Notes: a model not told the origin generated them from the letters alone. 56,038 nt of DNA from Clostridiales bacterium (GCA_003522145.1 DPGD01000037.1:1-56038); one strand, 5' to 3'. Counted from the first letter of the stretch, positions 24,218 through 32,299 are shown. Numbers and translations: made by a program.

Positions 24218-24266
24218 TTAGCACTTAAAAAGCGGTTTTGGGAGAAAGCCGTTTTTTAATTGCTAA
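24218..24266 (-). promoter_or_regulatory. Long leader hairpin before pnp
   Basis: TTAGCA..TTAAAAA-CGG pairs with CCG-TTTTTTAA..TGCTAA across a 13-base loop, about 35 bases before the pnp start. Further upstream on the same strand are two smaller stems with GAAAAA(A)AG loops (AGCGCT/AGCGCT near 24328-24349 and GGTGCT/AGCACC near 24297-24317). In other bacteria pnp leaders are processed double-stranded structures used for autoregulation; that role here is inference. Confidence 0.55.
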
Positions 24267-24363
24267 AGCGCGCCTTGGGACAAATTTTTCCTTTTCGGTG
24301 CTCTTTTTCACAGCACCTTCTGCGACAGCGCTCTTTTTTCAGCGCTCTTTCTTGCAGTGCGGC

Positions 24364-24400
24364 GGGGATGCAACAAATCGTCTGAATTTGCGGCATCCCC
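24364..24400 (-). terminator. Hairpin after rpsO
   Basis: Minus strand GGGGATGC..CAAAT pairs with ATTTG..GCATCCCC (24400-24364). It has no T-run after it, so it may be a partial terminator or a processing/stability element between rpsO and pnp. Confidence 0.5.
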
Positions 24401-24413
24401 AGCTATGCTTCAA

Positions 24414-24680
24414 TTACTTTCTGATGTTCAGCTTCGCAATGATGGCACGGTATCTTTCGATATCCTTCTTCTGCAGGTAGTTCAGCAGATTTCTGCGGTG
24501 TCCCACCATTTTCAGCATACCTCTGCGGCTGTGATGGTCCTTCTGGTTCACCTTCAGATGCTCGGTCAGCTGATTGATTCTGGTGGTCAGAACGGCGATC
24601 TGAACCTCCGGAGAACCGGTGTCGCCTTCATGAGTGGCATAAGCTGTGATAATTGCCTGTTTTTCGTCTTTGGTCAACAT
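24414..24680 (-). CDS. rpsO: 30S ribosomal protein uS15
   Basis: 88 residues starting MLTKDEKQAII, the standard beginning and length. Motifs TGSPEVQIAVLT, HLKVNQKDHHSRRGML and the C-terminal RRNLLNYLQKKD are those of uS15, which binds 16S rRNA early in assembly. I take the ATG at 24680 (GAGGTG 6 bases upstream) over a GTG three codons earlier. A promoter at 24809-24837 gives a leader of about 125 nt. Confidence 0.97.
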   Translation of the reverse strand: MLTKDEKQAIITAYATHEGDTGSPEVQIAVLTTRINQLTEHLKVNQKDHHSRRGMLKMVGHRRNLLNYLQKKDIERYRAIIAKLNIRK

Positions 24681-24808
24681 ATTTTTCACCTCATAAATTT
24701 ATTTTCGGTATACCAAGCGAGCGGTGGGTGAAGCGATTCCGGCGGGTTTCCCGCAATCCTTTTATCCGCAGACCTTGTATCCGTAGCGCTTGCGTCGCAA
24801 GCAAAGGT

Positions 24809-24837
24809 AGTGTACCACATTTCCTTCCAAAAGTAAA
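24809..24837 (-). promoter_or_regulatory. Sigma-A promoter and structured leader of rpsO
   Basis: Minus strand: TTTACT (24837-24832), 17-base spacer, TACACT (24814-24809). The leader holds GCTTGCG/CGCAAGC and GCGGG-AAA-CCCGC hairpins; S15 autoregulation through leader RNA is known in Firmicutes and is plausible here. Confidence 0.78.
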
Positions 24838-24955
24838 CACCGTTTTCAGAATTTACAAAATATTTACAACTAAAGAAAGAACACCCACCGAGAACGGGCA
24901 CCGAGAGGGCCGGGTTCAACATGGCGGATCGTTGCTTTCCCTTTTTCAGAAAAAG

Positions 24956-25825
24956 TCAGCGGTGTTTTGCATAGAAGCAGATGCCGACGGTGGAAGGGCC
25001 GCAATGGCTTCCGGCGGTGGGATTCACGGCAAGGCATTCGATCGGAAGCTTTTTTCCGAAGCGTTCGGTCAATGCGGCGCAGAGTTCCTCTGCCGTTTCG
25101 GGAGCGTCGGTGTGGCCGATGAGGATCCGGTGCTTGGAAAGGTCTTTTCCAAGCTTTTCAACCGTATGTAAAAGCCGTTCGGTCGCATTGGCTTTTCCCC
25201 GCTCCTTGCCGATGCTGACCATTCTTCCCTCGTCATTCACATAAATGATGGGACGAACGCCCAAAACGGTACCCATGGTTGCCGCCAGCCCGGAAACTCT
25301 TCCGCTCCGGCGGAAGAAACGCAGATCGTCTGCAAAGAAATACACCGCAAAGTGATTTTTTTCCTTTTCGACCCATTCCGCTATTTCCCAAGGCTCCCTG
25401 CCGGCGGCGCACAACTCTAAAGCCTCCTTCACGATATTCCGGCTCAGAATCGAGATGCCTCCGGTATCCGCACTGTAGAAGCTCCTTTCGGGATACCGCT
25501 GTTTCAGGTCCTCCACCGCCTCCTTCATGGAAGCAAAGGTTGCCGACATGGCGGAAGAAAAGTGCAGATACAGAATATCGCGGCCGTTTTGGAATTCCGG
25601 CTCAAAGTAGTTCAGATACCGCTCCTTGGGGATGGCGGAGGTGGTGGGAACCACCCCGTTGCGCAGGGTTTCGTAGAAGGAATGGGCGTCGAATTCCTGA
25701 AAATCCTCGTAGGGATAAATGGTCTTACCATCGATACTGTAGGGCATACTGATCAGCTTTATCCCGTATTCCGCTACATCCAAGGGAGTGAAATCGCAAT
25801 CCGTGTCGGTAAAAATCGTATACAT
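24956..25825 (-). CDS. DegV family fatty-acid-binding protein (FakB type)
   Basis: 289 residues, full-length DegV fold. Seen: the start YTIFTDTDCDFTP, TTSAIPKERYL (fatty-acid carboxyl-binding T-S), LHFSSAMSATFASM, ADDLRFFRRSGRVSG and GSHCGPSTVGICFYA. DegV/FakB proteins hold a fatty acid for phosphorylation by FakA. It lies 46 bases after fakA on the same strand, which supports the pairing. HTH gene, fakA and this gene form one operon. Confidence 0.93.
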   Translation of the reverse strand: MYTIFTDTDCDFTPLDVAEYGIKLISMPYSIDGKTIYPYEDFQEFDAHSFYETLRNGVVPTTSAIPKERYLNYFEPEFQNGRDILYLHFSSAMSATFASMKEAVEDLKQRYPERSFYSADTGGISILSRNIVKEALELCAAGREPWEIAEWVEKEKNHFAVYFFADDLRFFRRSGRVSGLAATMGTVLGVRPIIYVNDEGRMVSIGKERGKANATERLLHTVEKLGKDLSKHRILIGHTDAPETAEELCAALTERFGKKLPIECLAVNPTAGSHCGPSTVGICFYAKHR

Positions 25826-25871
25826 AACAAAGGCAGTCCTTTTTCAAATTTATTTTGATGTTCTTCCAACA

Positions 25872-27536
25872 TTATTCCAGCACCAGAACATAGTCGAAGA
25901 CCGGTTGTCCGCCGTCGATGAAGATGACCTCCGCCCGGCGGCATTCGGCTTTCAGCTCTTCATACAGCTTTTGGGCTTCCTCCTCCTTGGCATCTGCTCC
26001 GCAGAGCAGCAGGAGAATGTCCTTGGAGGAAGCGTCCAGCTTTCTTGCCAGTTCCTTGGCAGCCGTTAGGGCGTCCGGGGCAGCCACATAAATCCGGTCA
26101 TCCACGAAACCGATATAATCGCCGGTTTGAATCCGGATGCCGTCCTTTTCGGTATCCCGGATGGCTCTGGATACGCTTCCGGTCACCACATTCTCTAAAG
26201 CGGCAGCCAGTTCCTTCTCGATTTCGTCTGCGTCGTCGGAGGAAGTGTCGAACATGGAAACGCCTGCATAACCCTGCCCGATATTCTTGCTCTGTACTAC
26301 CCGTACATCCGCTTCCTTATACAGTTCCGCTGCCTGATGGGCGGTCAGGATCACATTGCCGTTGTTGGGGAAGACGAAAATGGTTTCTGCGTCGATCTTC
26401 CCGAAGGCATCCAAGAAATCACCCGTGGAGGGATTCATGCTCTGCCCGCCGTCTACGATCTGGTCCACACCCATGGAGAACAGGGTGTTTTTCATCCCTT
26501 CTCCAGCGGCAACGCAGACCAAGGCAAATTTTTTCTTTTTCTTAGGCTTGGGCACTTCAAACCGGTTTTCAATGGTGACTTCGCTATGCTGCAGGGTCAT
26601 GTTTTCGATTTTCAGCGTAAGGAATTCCCCGTATTGCTGGCAGTGGTTGAGAATTTCTCCGGGGTGCATGGTGTGAATATGCACCTTAATCACACTGCCT
26701 TCGGCAAAAGCCACCACCGATTCTCCGTGATCGTTCAGCCACCGGAAGAGCTCTTCCGGGTCAAAATGCGCCACATCCACCTTGCAATTCTGCAATTGAA
26801 GAAGAAATTCGGTACAATAGCCGAATTGCAGTACACTGTCCTCGTTGAAACGGGAGGCGTCCACTTTCTTCGGCGCTCTCGTATCCGTAGGAGTTCCTCC
26901 GGATACCGGCATTTTGCCGGAAAGAGCGTCCTTCATGCCCTGGGCAATGTAGAAAAGTCCGGCTCCGCCGCTGTCCACCACGCCGGCCTCCTTGAGAACA
27001 TTCAGTAATTCCGGCGTGCGCAGAAGCGAATTCTGAACCTCCTCGGTGAAGTCGTCAAAATAACGGGAAAGGGTGGTGTCTTTTGAAATACGCCCGTTGG
27101 CATATTGAACCGCTTCTCTGTAAACGGTCAGAATGGTGCCCTCTGTCGGCTCCGAGACGGCATTGTAGGATTCTCGGACGCCCCGTTCAAGGGCCTGTCC
27201 CAGGGTGGGTATATCCGCTTTTTCCACGCCTTCAAAGCCCTTGGCGATCCCTGCAAAAATCCTTGAAAGGATCACGCCGGAGTTGCCTCTGGCACCCAAA
27301 AGCATTCCTTTGGCCAGCTTTCCTGCAATGTCCCCCAAGGTCGGCTCTTCCATGCCTTCTGCGGAAGAAACGCCCGAGTCGATGGTCATGAACATATTGT
27401 CTCCGGTGTCTCCGTCGGGAATGGGGAATACATTCAGATTGTTGACAACCGAACGGTTGTTTGCTAAATTTCCGGCGCCGCCCCTGACCATTTCGACATA
27501 AAGCGCCCCGCTTAAAATTGTATCATTCCTGTTCAT
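25872..27536 (-). CDS. fakA: Fatty acid kinase catalytic subunit FakA (DAK2/YloV)
   Basis: 554 residues. The N-terminal DhaL/DAK2 kinase domain (about 1-200) has the magnesium-ATP site NVFPIPDGDTGDNMFMT and LLGARGNSGVILSRI; the middle and C-terminal domains (about 220-554) match YloV/FakA, with the DegV-like VFPNNGNVILTAHQAAELY and the ending VFDYVLVLE. It phosphorylates fatty acids bound to FakB for use in phospholipid synthesis. I start it at the ATG at 27536, which overlaps the HTH gene's stop (ATGA); the open frame runs on upstream only as the shadow of the HTH gene. Confidence 0.94.
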   Translation of the reverse strand: MNRNDTILSGALYVEMVRGGAGNLANNRSVVNNLNVFPIPDGDTGDNMFMTIDSGVSSAEGMEEPTLGDIAGKLAKGMLLGARGNSGVILSRIFAGIAKGFEGVEKADIPTLGQALERGVRESYNAVSEPTEGTILTVYREAVQYANGRISKDTTLSRYFDDFTEEVQNSLLRTPELLNVLKEAGVVDSGGAGLFYIAQGMKDALSGKMPVSGGTPTDTRAPKKVDASRFNEDSVLQFGYCTEFLLQLQNCKVDVAHFDPEELFRWLNDHGESVVAFAEGSVIKVHIHTMHPGEILNHCQQYGEFLTLKIENMTLQHSEVTIENRFEVPKPKKKKKFALVCVAAGEGMKNTLFSMGVDQIVDGGQSMNPSTGDFLDAFGKIDAETIFVFPNNGNVILTAHQAAELYKEADVRVVQSKNIGQGYAGVSMFDTSSDDADEIEKELAAALENVVTGSVSRAIRDTEKDGIRIQTGDYIGFVDDRIYVAAPDALTAAKELARKLDASSKDILLLLCGADAKEEEAQKLYEELKAECRRAEVIFIDGGQPVFDYVLVLE

Positions 27537-27793
27537 TGGTTCGGACCCTCCGCTTGCGGGGCGGGAGCGTCCTTGCTTGTATGAATGTTCACCACATCCC
27601 CGATGTTGCATTTCAACGCATTGCAGATTTTTATAAGCGTGTTCAGATGTACCGATTCTCCCTTTCCCATTTTGGCGATGACTGCAGGACTTAAATGCGT
27701 CAGCGCTCTCAAGTCCTTCTTTTTCAACTTGCGCTGAGTCAACAGTTTCCACAGTCCGTCATAGGAGACGGAGATGCTCTCTTGCGGTTTCAC
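27533..27793 (-). CDS. Small XRE-type helix-turn-helix regulator before fakA
   Basis: 86 residues forming a single Cro/C1-type HTH domain (about 8-72): YDGLWKLLTQRKLKKKDLR, LSPAVIAKMGKGESVHLNTL, IKICNALKCNIGDVV. A short P/A-rich tail follows. It is translationally coupled to fakA and transcribed from a good promoter 63 bases upstream, so it may regulate its own fatty-acid kinase operon. No ligand domain is present. Confidence 0.87.
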   Translation of the reverse strand: MKPQESISVSYDGLWKLLTQRKLKKKDLRALTHLSPAVIAKMGKGESVHLNTLIKICNALKCNIGDVVNIHTSKDAPAPQAEGPNQ

Positions 27794-27855
27794 GGCTTTT
27801 CCTTATTTCCTTTCGTCTTTGGTTGCTCCGGCGGAAATGAAGCCCGCCGCCTTCT

Positions 27856-27884
27856 ACTATAGCACTTTAGAGAGAAAAAATCAA
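27856..27884 (-). promoter_or_regulatory. Sigma-A promoter of the HTH-fakA-degV operon
   Basis: Minus strand: TTGATT (27884-27879), 17-base spacer, TATAGT (27861-27856). Confidence 0.82.
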
Positions 27885-27885
27885 T

Positions 27886-27929
27886 AAAAAACTTCACGAA
27901 AGTGAAAAATTCATTTTTGTGAAGTTTTT
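27886..27929 (-). terminator. AT-rich terminator, or tandem operator, upstream of the fakA operon
   Basis: Minus strand: ACTTCAC pairs with GTGAAGT and is followed by TTTTTTATT, an intrinsic terminator for the ClpP-fold gene to the right. The same DNA contains two 14-bp dyads, TTCAC-GAAA-GTGAA (27893-27906) and TTCAT-TTTT-GTGAA (27910-27923), ending just upstream of the operon's -35 box, so an operator for the HTH protein is an alternative. A GC hairpin CGCCGG/CCGGCG lies at about 27929-27945. Confidence 0.65.
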
Positions 27930-28044
27930 CGCCGGCCTTTCCGGCGTTTTTGACAGACGGGACAGACCGTGGTTCCGGCGGAAATTTTATGAGCGGAACC
28001 GCCAGAAAACCGATTCTTCCGGGTGTTTCTCCTTTTCCGGGATT

Positions 28045-28794
28045 TCAGGAGTGGGAAGAGCGGTTTTCTTCCTTGGATTGGATACGGTTTTCCAATTCCT
28101 CCAATGCTTCGGAAATGCCGCCCAATCGGTCGATCAGACCCTCCTTGACCGCCTGCTCTCCGTCGATCACACTGCCCATATCGGTGGCAATCTCGTCGGT
28201 TTTCAGCATCAGCTCCTGCAGGCGTTCGGGGCTGATTCCGGAATGGTCGGAAATAAAGCGAATGATCCGCTCCTGCATACGGTGAAAATAGGTGAAGCTC
28301 TGGTAGACGCCCAGAACCAGACCGTTCATGCGTACCGGATGGAGGGTCATGGTGGCGGAGGGGACAATAAAGGAGCAGTCGGCCGATACCGCCAAGGGCA
28401 CTCCGATGGAGTGTCCGCCCCCTAAAACCAGGGAAACGGTAGGCGTGCGCATACCGGCGATCAGCTCGGAGAGCGCCAAACCGGCCTCCACATCGCCGCC
28501 CATGGTGTTCAGAATGATCAGAAGTCCGTCGATGGCTTCGCTGTTTTCAGCGGCGATCAGCAGGGGGATCAGCTGCTCGTATTTGGTGCTCTTCTGTCCT
28601 TCGCCCAGCTGATAGTGTCCTTCAATCTGCCCGATGATGCTGACCGTGTGGACGGTGTGGCTGCCCCGACGGGTAATGACCGCACCCGAGCGGATGATGT
28701 TTTCCAATTGAAGGACTTCTTTTTCATCCGGAGAAGAGTCTTGGGAAGACGGTTTCTCGGTTTTTTCTTCGTTGGGTTTCGGTTGGTTTTTCAT
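28045..28794 (-). CDS. ClpP-fold serine protease of the TepA type
   Basis: 249 residues. A charged N-terminus precedes a Clp-protease fold: LLIILNTMGGDVEAGLALSELI, the nucleophile segment GGGHSIGVPLAVSAD with the serine, MTLHPVRM with the histidine, and LMLKTDEIATDMGSVIDGEQAVKEGLIDRLGG. This matches TepA/YmfB-like proteins of Bacilli and Clostridia rather than housekeeping ClpP. Function is linked to protein export or sporulation in some species, not firmly. The ATG at 28794 has GAGGA 6 bases upstream; the longer open frame would overlap the divergent pduL promoter. Ends at the terminator at 27886-27929. Confidence 0.87.
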   Translation of the reverse strand: MKNQPKPNEEKTEKPSSQDSSPDEKEVLQLENIIRSGAVITRRGSHTVHTVSIIGQIEGHYQLGEGQKSTKYEQLIPLLIAAENSEAIDGLLIILNTMGGDVEAGLALSELIAGMRTPTVSLVLGGGHSIGVPLAVSADCSFIVPSATMTLHPVRMNGLVLGVYQSFTYFHRMQERIIRFISDHSGISPERLQELMLKTDEIATDMGSVIDGEQAVKEGLIDRLGGISEALEELENRIQSKEENRSSHS

Positions 28795-28831
28795 AAAATC
28801 CTCTTCTTTGGGGCGATTTTTTCTTTTTCCC

Positions 28832-28860
28832 TTTACTTTTTCGGAAAAGGGTGCTATACT
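28832..28860 (+). promoter_or_regulatory. Sigma-A promoter of pduL
   Basis: TTTACT (28832-28837), 17-base spacer, TATACT (28855-28860), 63 bases before the start. Confidence 0.72.
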
Positions 28861-28923
28861 GATTTCAGTATGAGATAGAATTCGGTTTCTATACCAAAAG
28901 ATTGTATGAAGGAGATGTGAAAA

Positions 28924-29496
28924 ATGAAATTCATTGTTGAAACCTCTGCCCGGCATATTCATGTGACCGAAAGGACCCTGGCCATTCTGTTCGGAGAGGG
29001 CCACACGCTGACCAATAAGAAGGATTTGTCCCAGCCGGGGCAGTTTGCCTGTGAAGAGAAGGTCAAGCTGGTGGGACCGAAGGGCGAAATGAATGTGTCC
29101 ATTTTGGGCCCTGTCCGGAAGGCAGACCAGGTGGAACTGTCCTTTACCGATGCCAGAACCTTGGGCTTAAAGGGTGTTCCCGTGCGGGAATCCGGCGATG
29201 TGGCGGGTACGCCCGGGATCAAGCTGGTGGGGCCCTGCGGCGAAGTGGAGATTTCCGAGGGCGTGATGATTGCCAAGCGCCACATCCACATGACTCCCGC
29301 CGATGCGGAAGCCTTTGGCGTTAAGGACAAGGATGTGGTTTCGGTGAAGATCGAGAGCGACGGCAGAACCACGATCTTCTGCGATACCGTGGTTCGTGTT
29401 TCCGAGAAATTTGCGTTGGCTATGCACATTGATACCGATGAGTGCAATGCTTCCGCCGCTTTCGGAACGGTCTACGGGGAGATCGTCCGGGTCTGA
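28924..29496 (+). CDS. pduL: PduL-type phosphate acyltransferase
   Basis: 190 residues made of two related beta-barrel halves. Zinc-site motifs are present in both: SARHIHVTE near the N-terminus and AKRHIHMTPADAEAFGV in the middle; later LAMHIDTDECNA is the third conserved block. PduL exchanges CoA for phosphate on short acyl groups (acetyl- or propionyl-CoA). There is no N-terminal encapsulation peptide and no microcompartment gene near, so a cytoplasmic phosphotransacetylase role is likely; no ackA is in the window. GGAGATG lies 8 bases before the ATG. Confidence 0.93.
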   Translation: MKFIVETSARHIHVTERTLAILFGEGHTLTNKKDLSQPGQFACEEKVKLVGPKGEMNVSILGPVRKADQVELSFTDARTLGLKGVPVRESGDVAGTPGIKLVGPCGEVEISEGVMIAKRHIHMTPADAEAFGVKDKDVVSVKIESDGRTTIFCDTVVRVSEKFALAMHIDTDECNASAAFGTVYGEIVRV

Positions 29497-29523
29497 CAGA
29501 CCAAAATTCAATCAAAAGGAAAA

Positions 29524-29640
29524 GGGGCTGCAAAAAACTCGATGTTTTTTGCAGCCCCATCCAAAATGACGGCTGAAAGCCGTCAAGACCAAGGCTGTCG
29601 GGGATTTTAAAAAATTCTTTCTGAATTTTTTAAAATCCCC
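29524..29640 (-). repeat. Terminator-bearing repeat, family B, copy 3 (shortened), plus perfect hairpin
   Basis: Minus strand from the radical SAM gene: a perfect 18-bp stem with a 5-base loop (arms 29600-29617 and 29623-29640, GGGGATTTTAAAAAATTC), then CTTGGTCTTGACGGCTGAAA, then the stem GGGGCTGCAAAAAA / TTTTTTGCAGCCCC (29558-29545 with 29537-29524) and TTTTCC. The middle block seen in copies 1 and 2 is missing. It can terminate the radical SAM gene and, from the other side, pduL. Confidence 0.75.
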
Positions 29641-29709
29641 ACTGTTCTTTTCAGGTTGCCTTTTCAGGGATAGAAAATTCAGAAAAAGGAGGGAGAATGC
29701 AGAGAGGGC

Positions 29710-30600
29710 TTACACACCGGACAGGTCAAAGGGCGGAATATACTCTTCCGAAGCGGAGCTGCGCTCCTGAAAATAGCCTTCAAATCCGAGCTCTTCGGCA
29801 AAGGATGTTACGCTCTGTTGTTCAAAAGTGGTGATCCGCCGGTGAAGGGGCGGTTCTGCACCCGGCAGGGGGGAAAACTGACTCATGACCGAAAGAAGGA
29901 TCTCCTCTTTCCGGAACAGTTCTCCCAGCCGTTTGAGAGCGGCAAGGCTTTCCTTGCGCCGGGAGGGAAGAATCAAATGCCGTACAAGCACTCCTTTTTG
30001 AAGCATCCCTCGCCGGTCGAAGACCGGATTTCCCACCTGCCGGTGCATTTCCGAAAGAGCGGCTTCCGCCACTCTTTCATAGTCGGGCGCATGGGCAAAT
30101 TCTGCTCCCTCTTCGGGTGTCCCAAACTTGAAATCGGGCAGATAGATGTCAGCAAGCCCTTCAAAAAAGCCCAACTGCTCCGGCGTATCGTAGCCGCCGG
30201 TATTCACCACAACGGGCAGGTGCAGTTCTTTTTTGATGGGCAAAAGGGCCTCTCTGATCTGAGGGGCAAAATGGGTGGGCGTTACCAGATTGATGTTGGT
30301 TGCTCCCTTTGCCTTCAGCTCAAAGCAGATCTCCTGAAGCCGTCGGGCGGAAATTTCCTTGCCCTTTCCGCTGTTGATCTCTTTGTTCTGACAAAAAACA
30401 CAGCGAAGGGGACACCCCGAAAAAAAGATCGTGCCCGAGCCTTCCGCTCCGGAAATGCAGGGCTCCTCCCAGAAATGCAGGGCGGCTCTGGCGATTTTCA
30501 GGCTTTGTCCTACACCGCAAAGGCCCCTGCCTTTTGTCCGATCGGCACCGCAACGCCTGGGACACAGTCTGCATTCCGAAAAATCGTAGGATTCGGTCAT
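29710..30600 (-). CDS. Radical SAM protein of the PflA/PflX type
   Basis: 296 residues. An N-terminal CxxC-rich lead (CRLCPRRCGADR, LCGVG) precedes the radical SAM cluster motif in FFSGCPLRCVFCQN (C-x3-C-x2-C). The next blocks (INSGKGKEIS, NINLVTPTHFAPQI, VVVNTGGYDTPE, DIYLPDFKF) match the PflA-like family that ends with a short Q-rich C-terminus. Its target is unknown; some homologues are called glycyl-radical activases, but no glycyl-radical enzyme is here. CGGAGGT lies 7 bases before the ATG. It is the last gene of a trmN6-rsmI cluster. Confidence 0.87.
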   Translation of the reverse strand: MTESYDFSECRLCPRRCGADRTKGRGLCGVGQSLKIARAALHFWEEPCISGAEGSGTIFFSGCPLRCVFCQNKEINSGKGKEISARRLQEICFELKAKGATNINLVTPTHFAPQIREALLPIKKELHLPVVVNTGGYDTPEQLGFFEGLADIYLPDFKFGTPEEGAEFAHAPDYERVAEAALSEMHRQVGNPVFDRRGMLQKGVLVRHLILPSRRKESLAALKRLGELFRKEEILLSVMSQFSPLPGAEPPLHRRITTFEQQSVTSFAEELGFEGYFQERSSASEEYIPPFDLSGV

Positions 30601-30693
30601 TTTCTCTACCTCCGGTGTGTTTGGGGTGGGCAGAAGGGGCGGTTTTCCCTGTTTTTCAAGGAAAGCCGGCAGTCCTTCTCCCGGAAAAGGAGC

Positions 30694-31563
30694 TTATTCC
30701 AGAAACTCCTTGTAGATCTGGGCCTTGCCCACGCCCCGGTCCTTAGCGACCGCCTTGAGGGCATCCATACGGCTCATGCCGCCGTCCATATAGAACTGCA
30801 CATGCTCCTTGACCGTCATGCTGTGGAAGAACCGGCTTTCCGCCCTGCTTTTGCCCTCTACGATCAGCACATATTCGCCTCTTGGCTCGGTGGTTCTGTA
30901 GAATTCCTCTGCACGGCCAAGGGTGGTCCGGAGGACCTCCTCATTCAGCTTGGTCATTTCCCGGCAGAGGGCCACCCGCCGCTCCTGCCCGAAAATCTCG
31001 GCCATCAGGGAAAGGGTCTGCCGCAGACGGTGGGGAGCTTCGTAGAAAATCATGGTGCGGGAAACGGAAGCAAGCTCCTCTAAGGCGGCTTTGCGGCTGT
31101 TGTCGTTCCCCTCTAAAAAGCCTTCAAACAGGAAGCGCCTGGTATCCAGACCCGAAAGCACCAGAGCGTTGACCGCCGCACAGCACCCGGGCACCGCCGT
31201 GACGGGCACGCCCTCCTGAATGCACAGCGCCACCAAATCTGCTCCCGGATCGGAAATTGCCGGAGTTCCTGCGTCTGTAACCAAGGCACAGGACCGGCCC
31301 TCCTTTAGCCGCTTCAGGATCTGGGGGCCTTTTTCGGCTTTGTTGTGCTCAAAATAGCTGACCATGGATTTGCCGCCAAGACCCAGCAGGGACAACAGCT
31401 TTCCCGAATTCCGGGTGTCCTCCGCCGCAATGAAGTCCACCTCGGAAAGCACTTTTCGGGCTCTTTCGGACAGGTCGGAAATGTTTCCGATGGGCGTTGC
31501 CACCAGATACAAGGTGCCGCCCAGTATTTGGTTTTTCTCTTTAAGGGCGAAAGAATCGTTCAT
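30694..31563 (-). CDS. rsmI: 16S rRNA (cytidine1402-2'-O)-methyltransferase
   Basis: 289 residues, normal length. Seen: GTLYLVATPIGNISDLSERA at the start, AAEDTRNSGKLL, ALVTDAGTPAISDPGADLV, PGCCAAVNALVLSGL and MIFYEAPHRL, all RsmI hallmarks of the tetrapyrrole-methylase fold; the C-terminal ALKAVAKDRGVGKAQIYK is the usual small helical end. It methylates the ribose of C1402 in the decoding centre. Its start overlaps the end of trmN6 by 23 bases, so the two are translationally coupled. Confidence 0.95.
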   Translation of the reverse strand: MNDSFALKEKNQILGGTLYLVATPIGNISDLSERARKVLSEVDFIAAEDTRNSGKLLSLLGLGGKSMVSYFEHNKAEKGPQILKRLKEGRSCALVTDAGTPAISDPGADLVALCIQEGVPVTAVPGCCAAVNALVLSGLDTRRFLFEGFLEGNDNSRKAALEELASVSRTMIFYEAPHRLRQTLSLMAEIFGQERRVALCREMTKLNEEVLRTTLGRAEEFYRTTEPRGEYVLIVEGKSRAESRFFHSMTVKEHVQFYMDGGMSRMDALKAVAKDRGVGKAQIYKEFLE

Positions 31564-32299
31564 GGAAAATTCCTTTCTCCAGAAGTTCGGTGTACTCGGG
31601 GCTTTGAACGCCGGAAGCGTCTTTTAAGAAAAAATGGGGCGTCAGATACAGTCCGCTTTTTCCCCCTTTTTTCCCGGCCAGAAGCAGGACGCTTGGAGCG
31701 TGAGCCGGGTCGGAGGAAACAAAGGTCAGTCGTTTCGGCTCCAAGCCGGCCTGTCGGAAGGCAAAAATCAGGTCTGCCAATCGGTCGGGGCGGTAGACAA
31801 ACACCGCTTCGCCCCCGTGCTTTAAAAGCATTCCGGCGGCGGCTGCAAAATCCCCGATCTCTCCGGCGGTCTCGTGCCGTGCGATCTGCCGGGCATCGGA
31901 AAGACAGCACTTTCCGGCCGAAGTTTTCATATAAGGCGGATTGGAAAAAATGCAGTCGTAGCTTCCGCCAAGTCCGGCGGGGAGGGCTCTTATATCCCTT
32001 TCAAGGGCAGTTACCCGGTGGGATAATCCGTTCAGCTCGATGTTTCGTTGAAAGAGCTCCCGGACCTCCGGCTGGAATTCGTAGCCATCCACATGGGCGA
32101 AGCGCCCTCTTGCGGCGCAAAGCAGGGAAACGATGCCGTTTCCCGCACCCAGCTCTGCCGCCCGCTCGGCCTTGCGCAGATAGCCGGCCAGCAACAGAGC
32201 GTCACTGCCGAAGAGCAGATGGTTTGTGTTCTGAATCAATTGCAGACCGTCGTTGACGGTGTACAGCTTTTCGTTTTCTTTTAACCGGGGATCCTGCAT
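31541..32299 (-). CDS. tRNA1(Val) adenine-37 N6-methyltransferase family protein
   Basis: 252 residues. It has the SAM-binding start AAELGAGNGIVSLL, the acidic loop VDGYEFQPEV and the catalytic NPPYMK motif of N6-adenine methyltransferases. The N-terminal 'L-Q-L-I-Q-N-T-N-H-L-L-F-G-S-D-A-L-L-L' block and the position next to rsmI match the TrmN6/YabB group of Firmicutes. Substrate is by family analogy. Ferredoxin lies 66 bases upstream, separated by a terminator hairpin. Confidence 0.9.
   Translation of the reverse strand: MQDPRLKENEKLYTVNDGLQLIQNTNHLLFGSDALLLAGYLRKAERAAELGAGNGIVSLLCAARGRFAHVDGYEFQPEVRELFQRNIELNGLSHRVTALERDIRALPAGLGGSYDCIFSNPPYMKTSAGKCCLSDARQIARHETAGEIGDFAAAAGMLLKHGGEAVFVYRPDRLADLIFAFRQAGLEPKRLTFVSSDPAHAPSVLLLAGKKGGKSGLYLTPHFFLKDASGVQSPEYTELLEKGIFHERFFRP

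Noticed and set aside
24218..24266. CIRCE-like element before pnp (starts TTAGCACTT, ends TTGCTAA)
   Set aside because: The half-sites are about 30 bases apart rather than 9 and poorly matched; better explained as a leader hairpin.
27537..27752. 72-codon extension of FakA
   Set aside because: It is the other frame of the HTH gene; FakA proteins begin at the chosen ATG.
28795..29004. 70-codon extension of the ClpP-fold protein
   Set aside because: It runs through the divergent pduL promoter and start; the internal ATG has GAGGA at proper distance.
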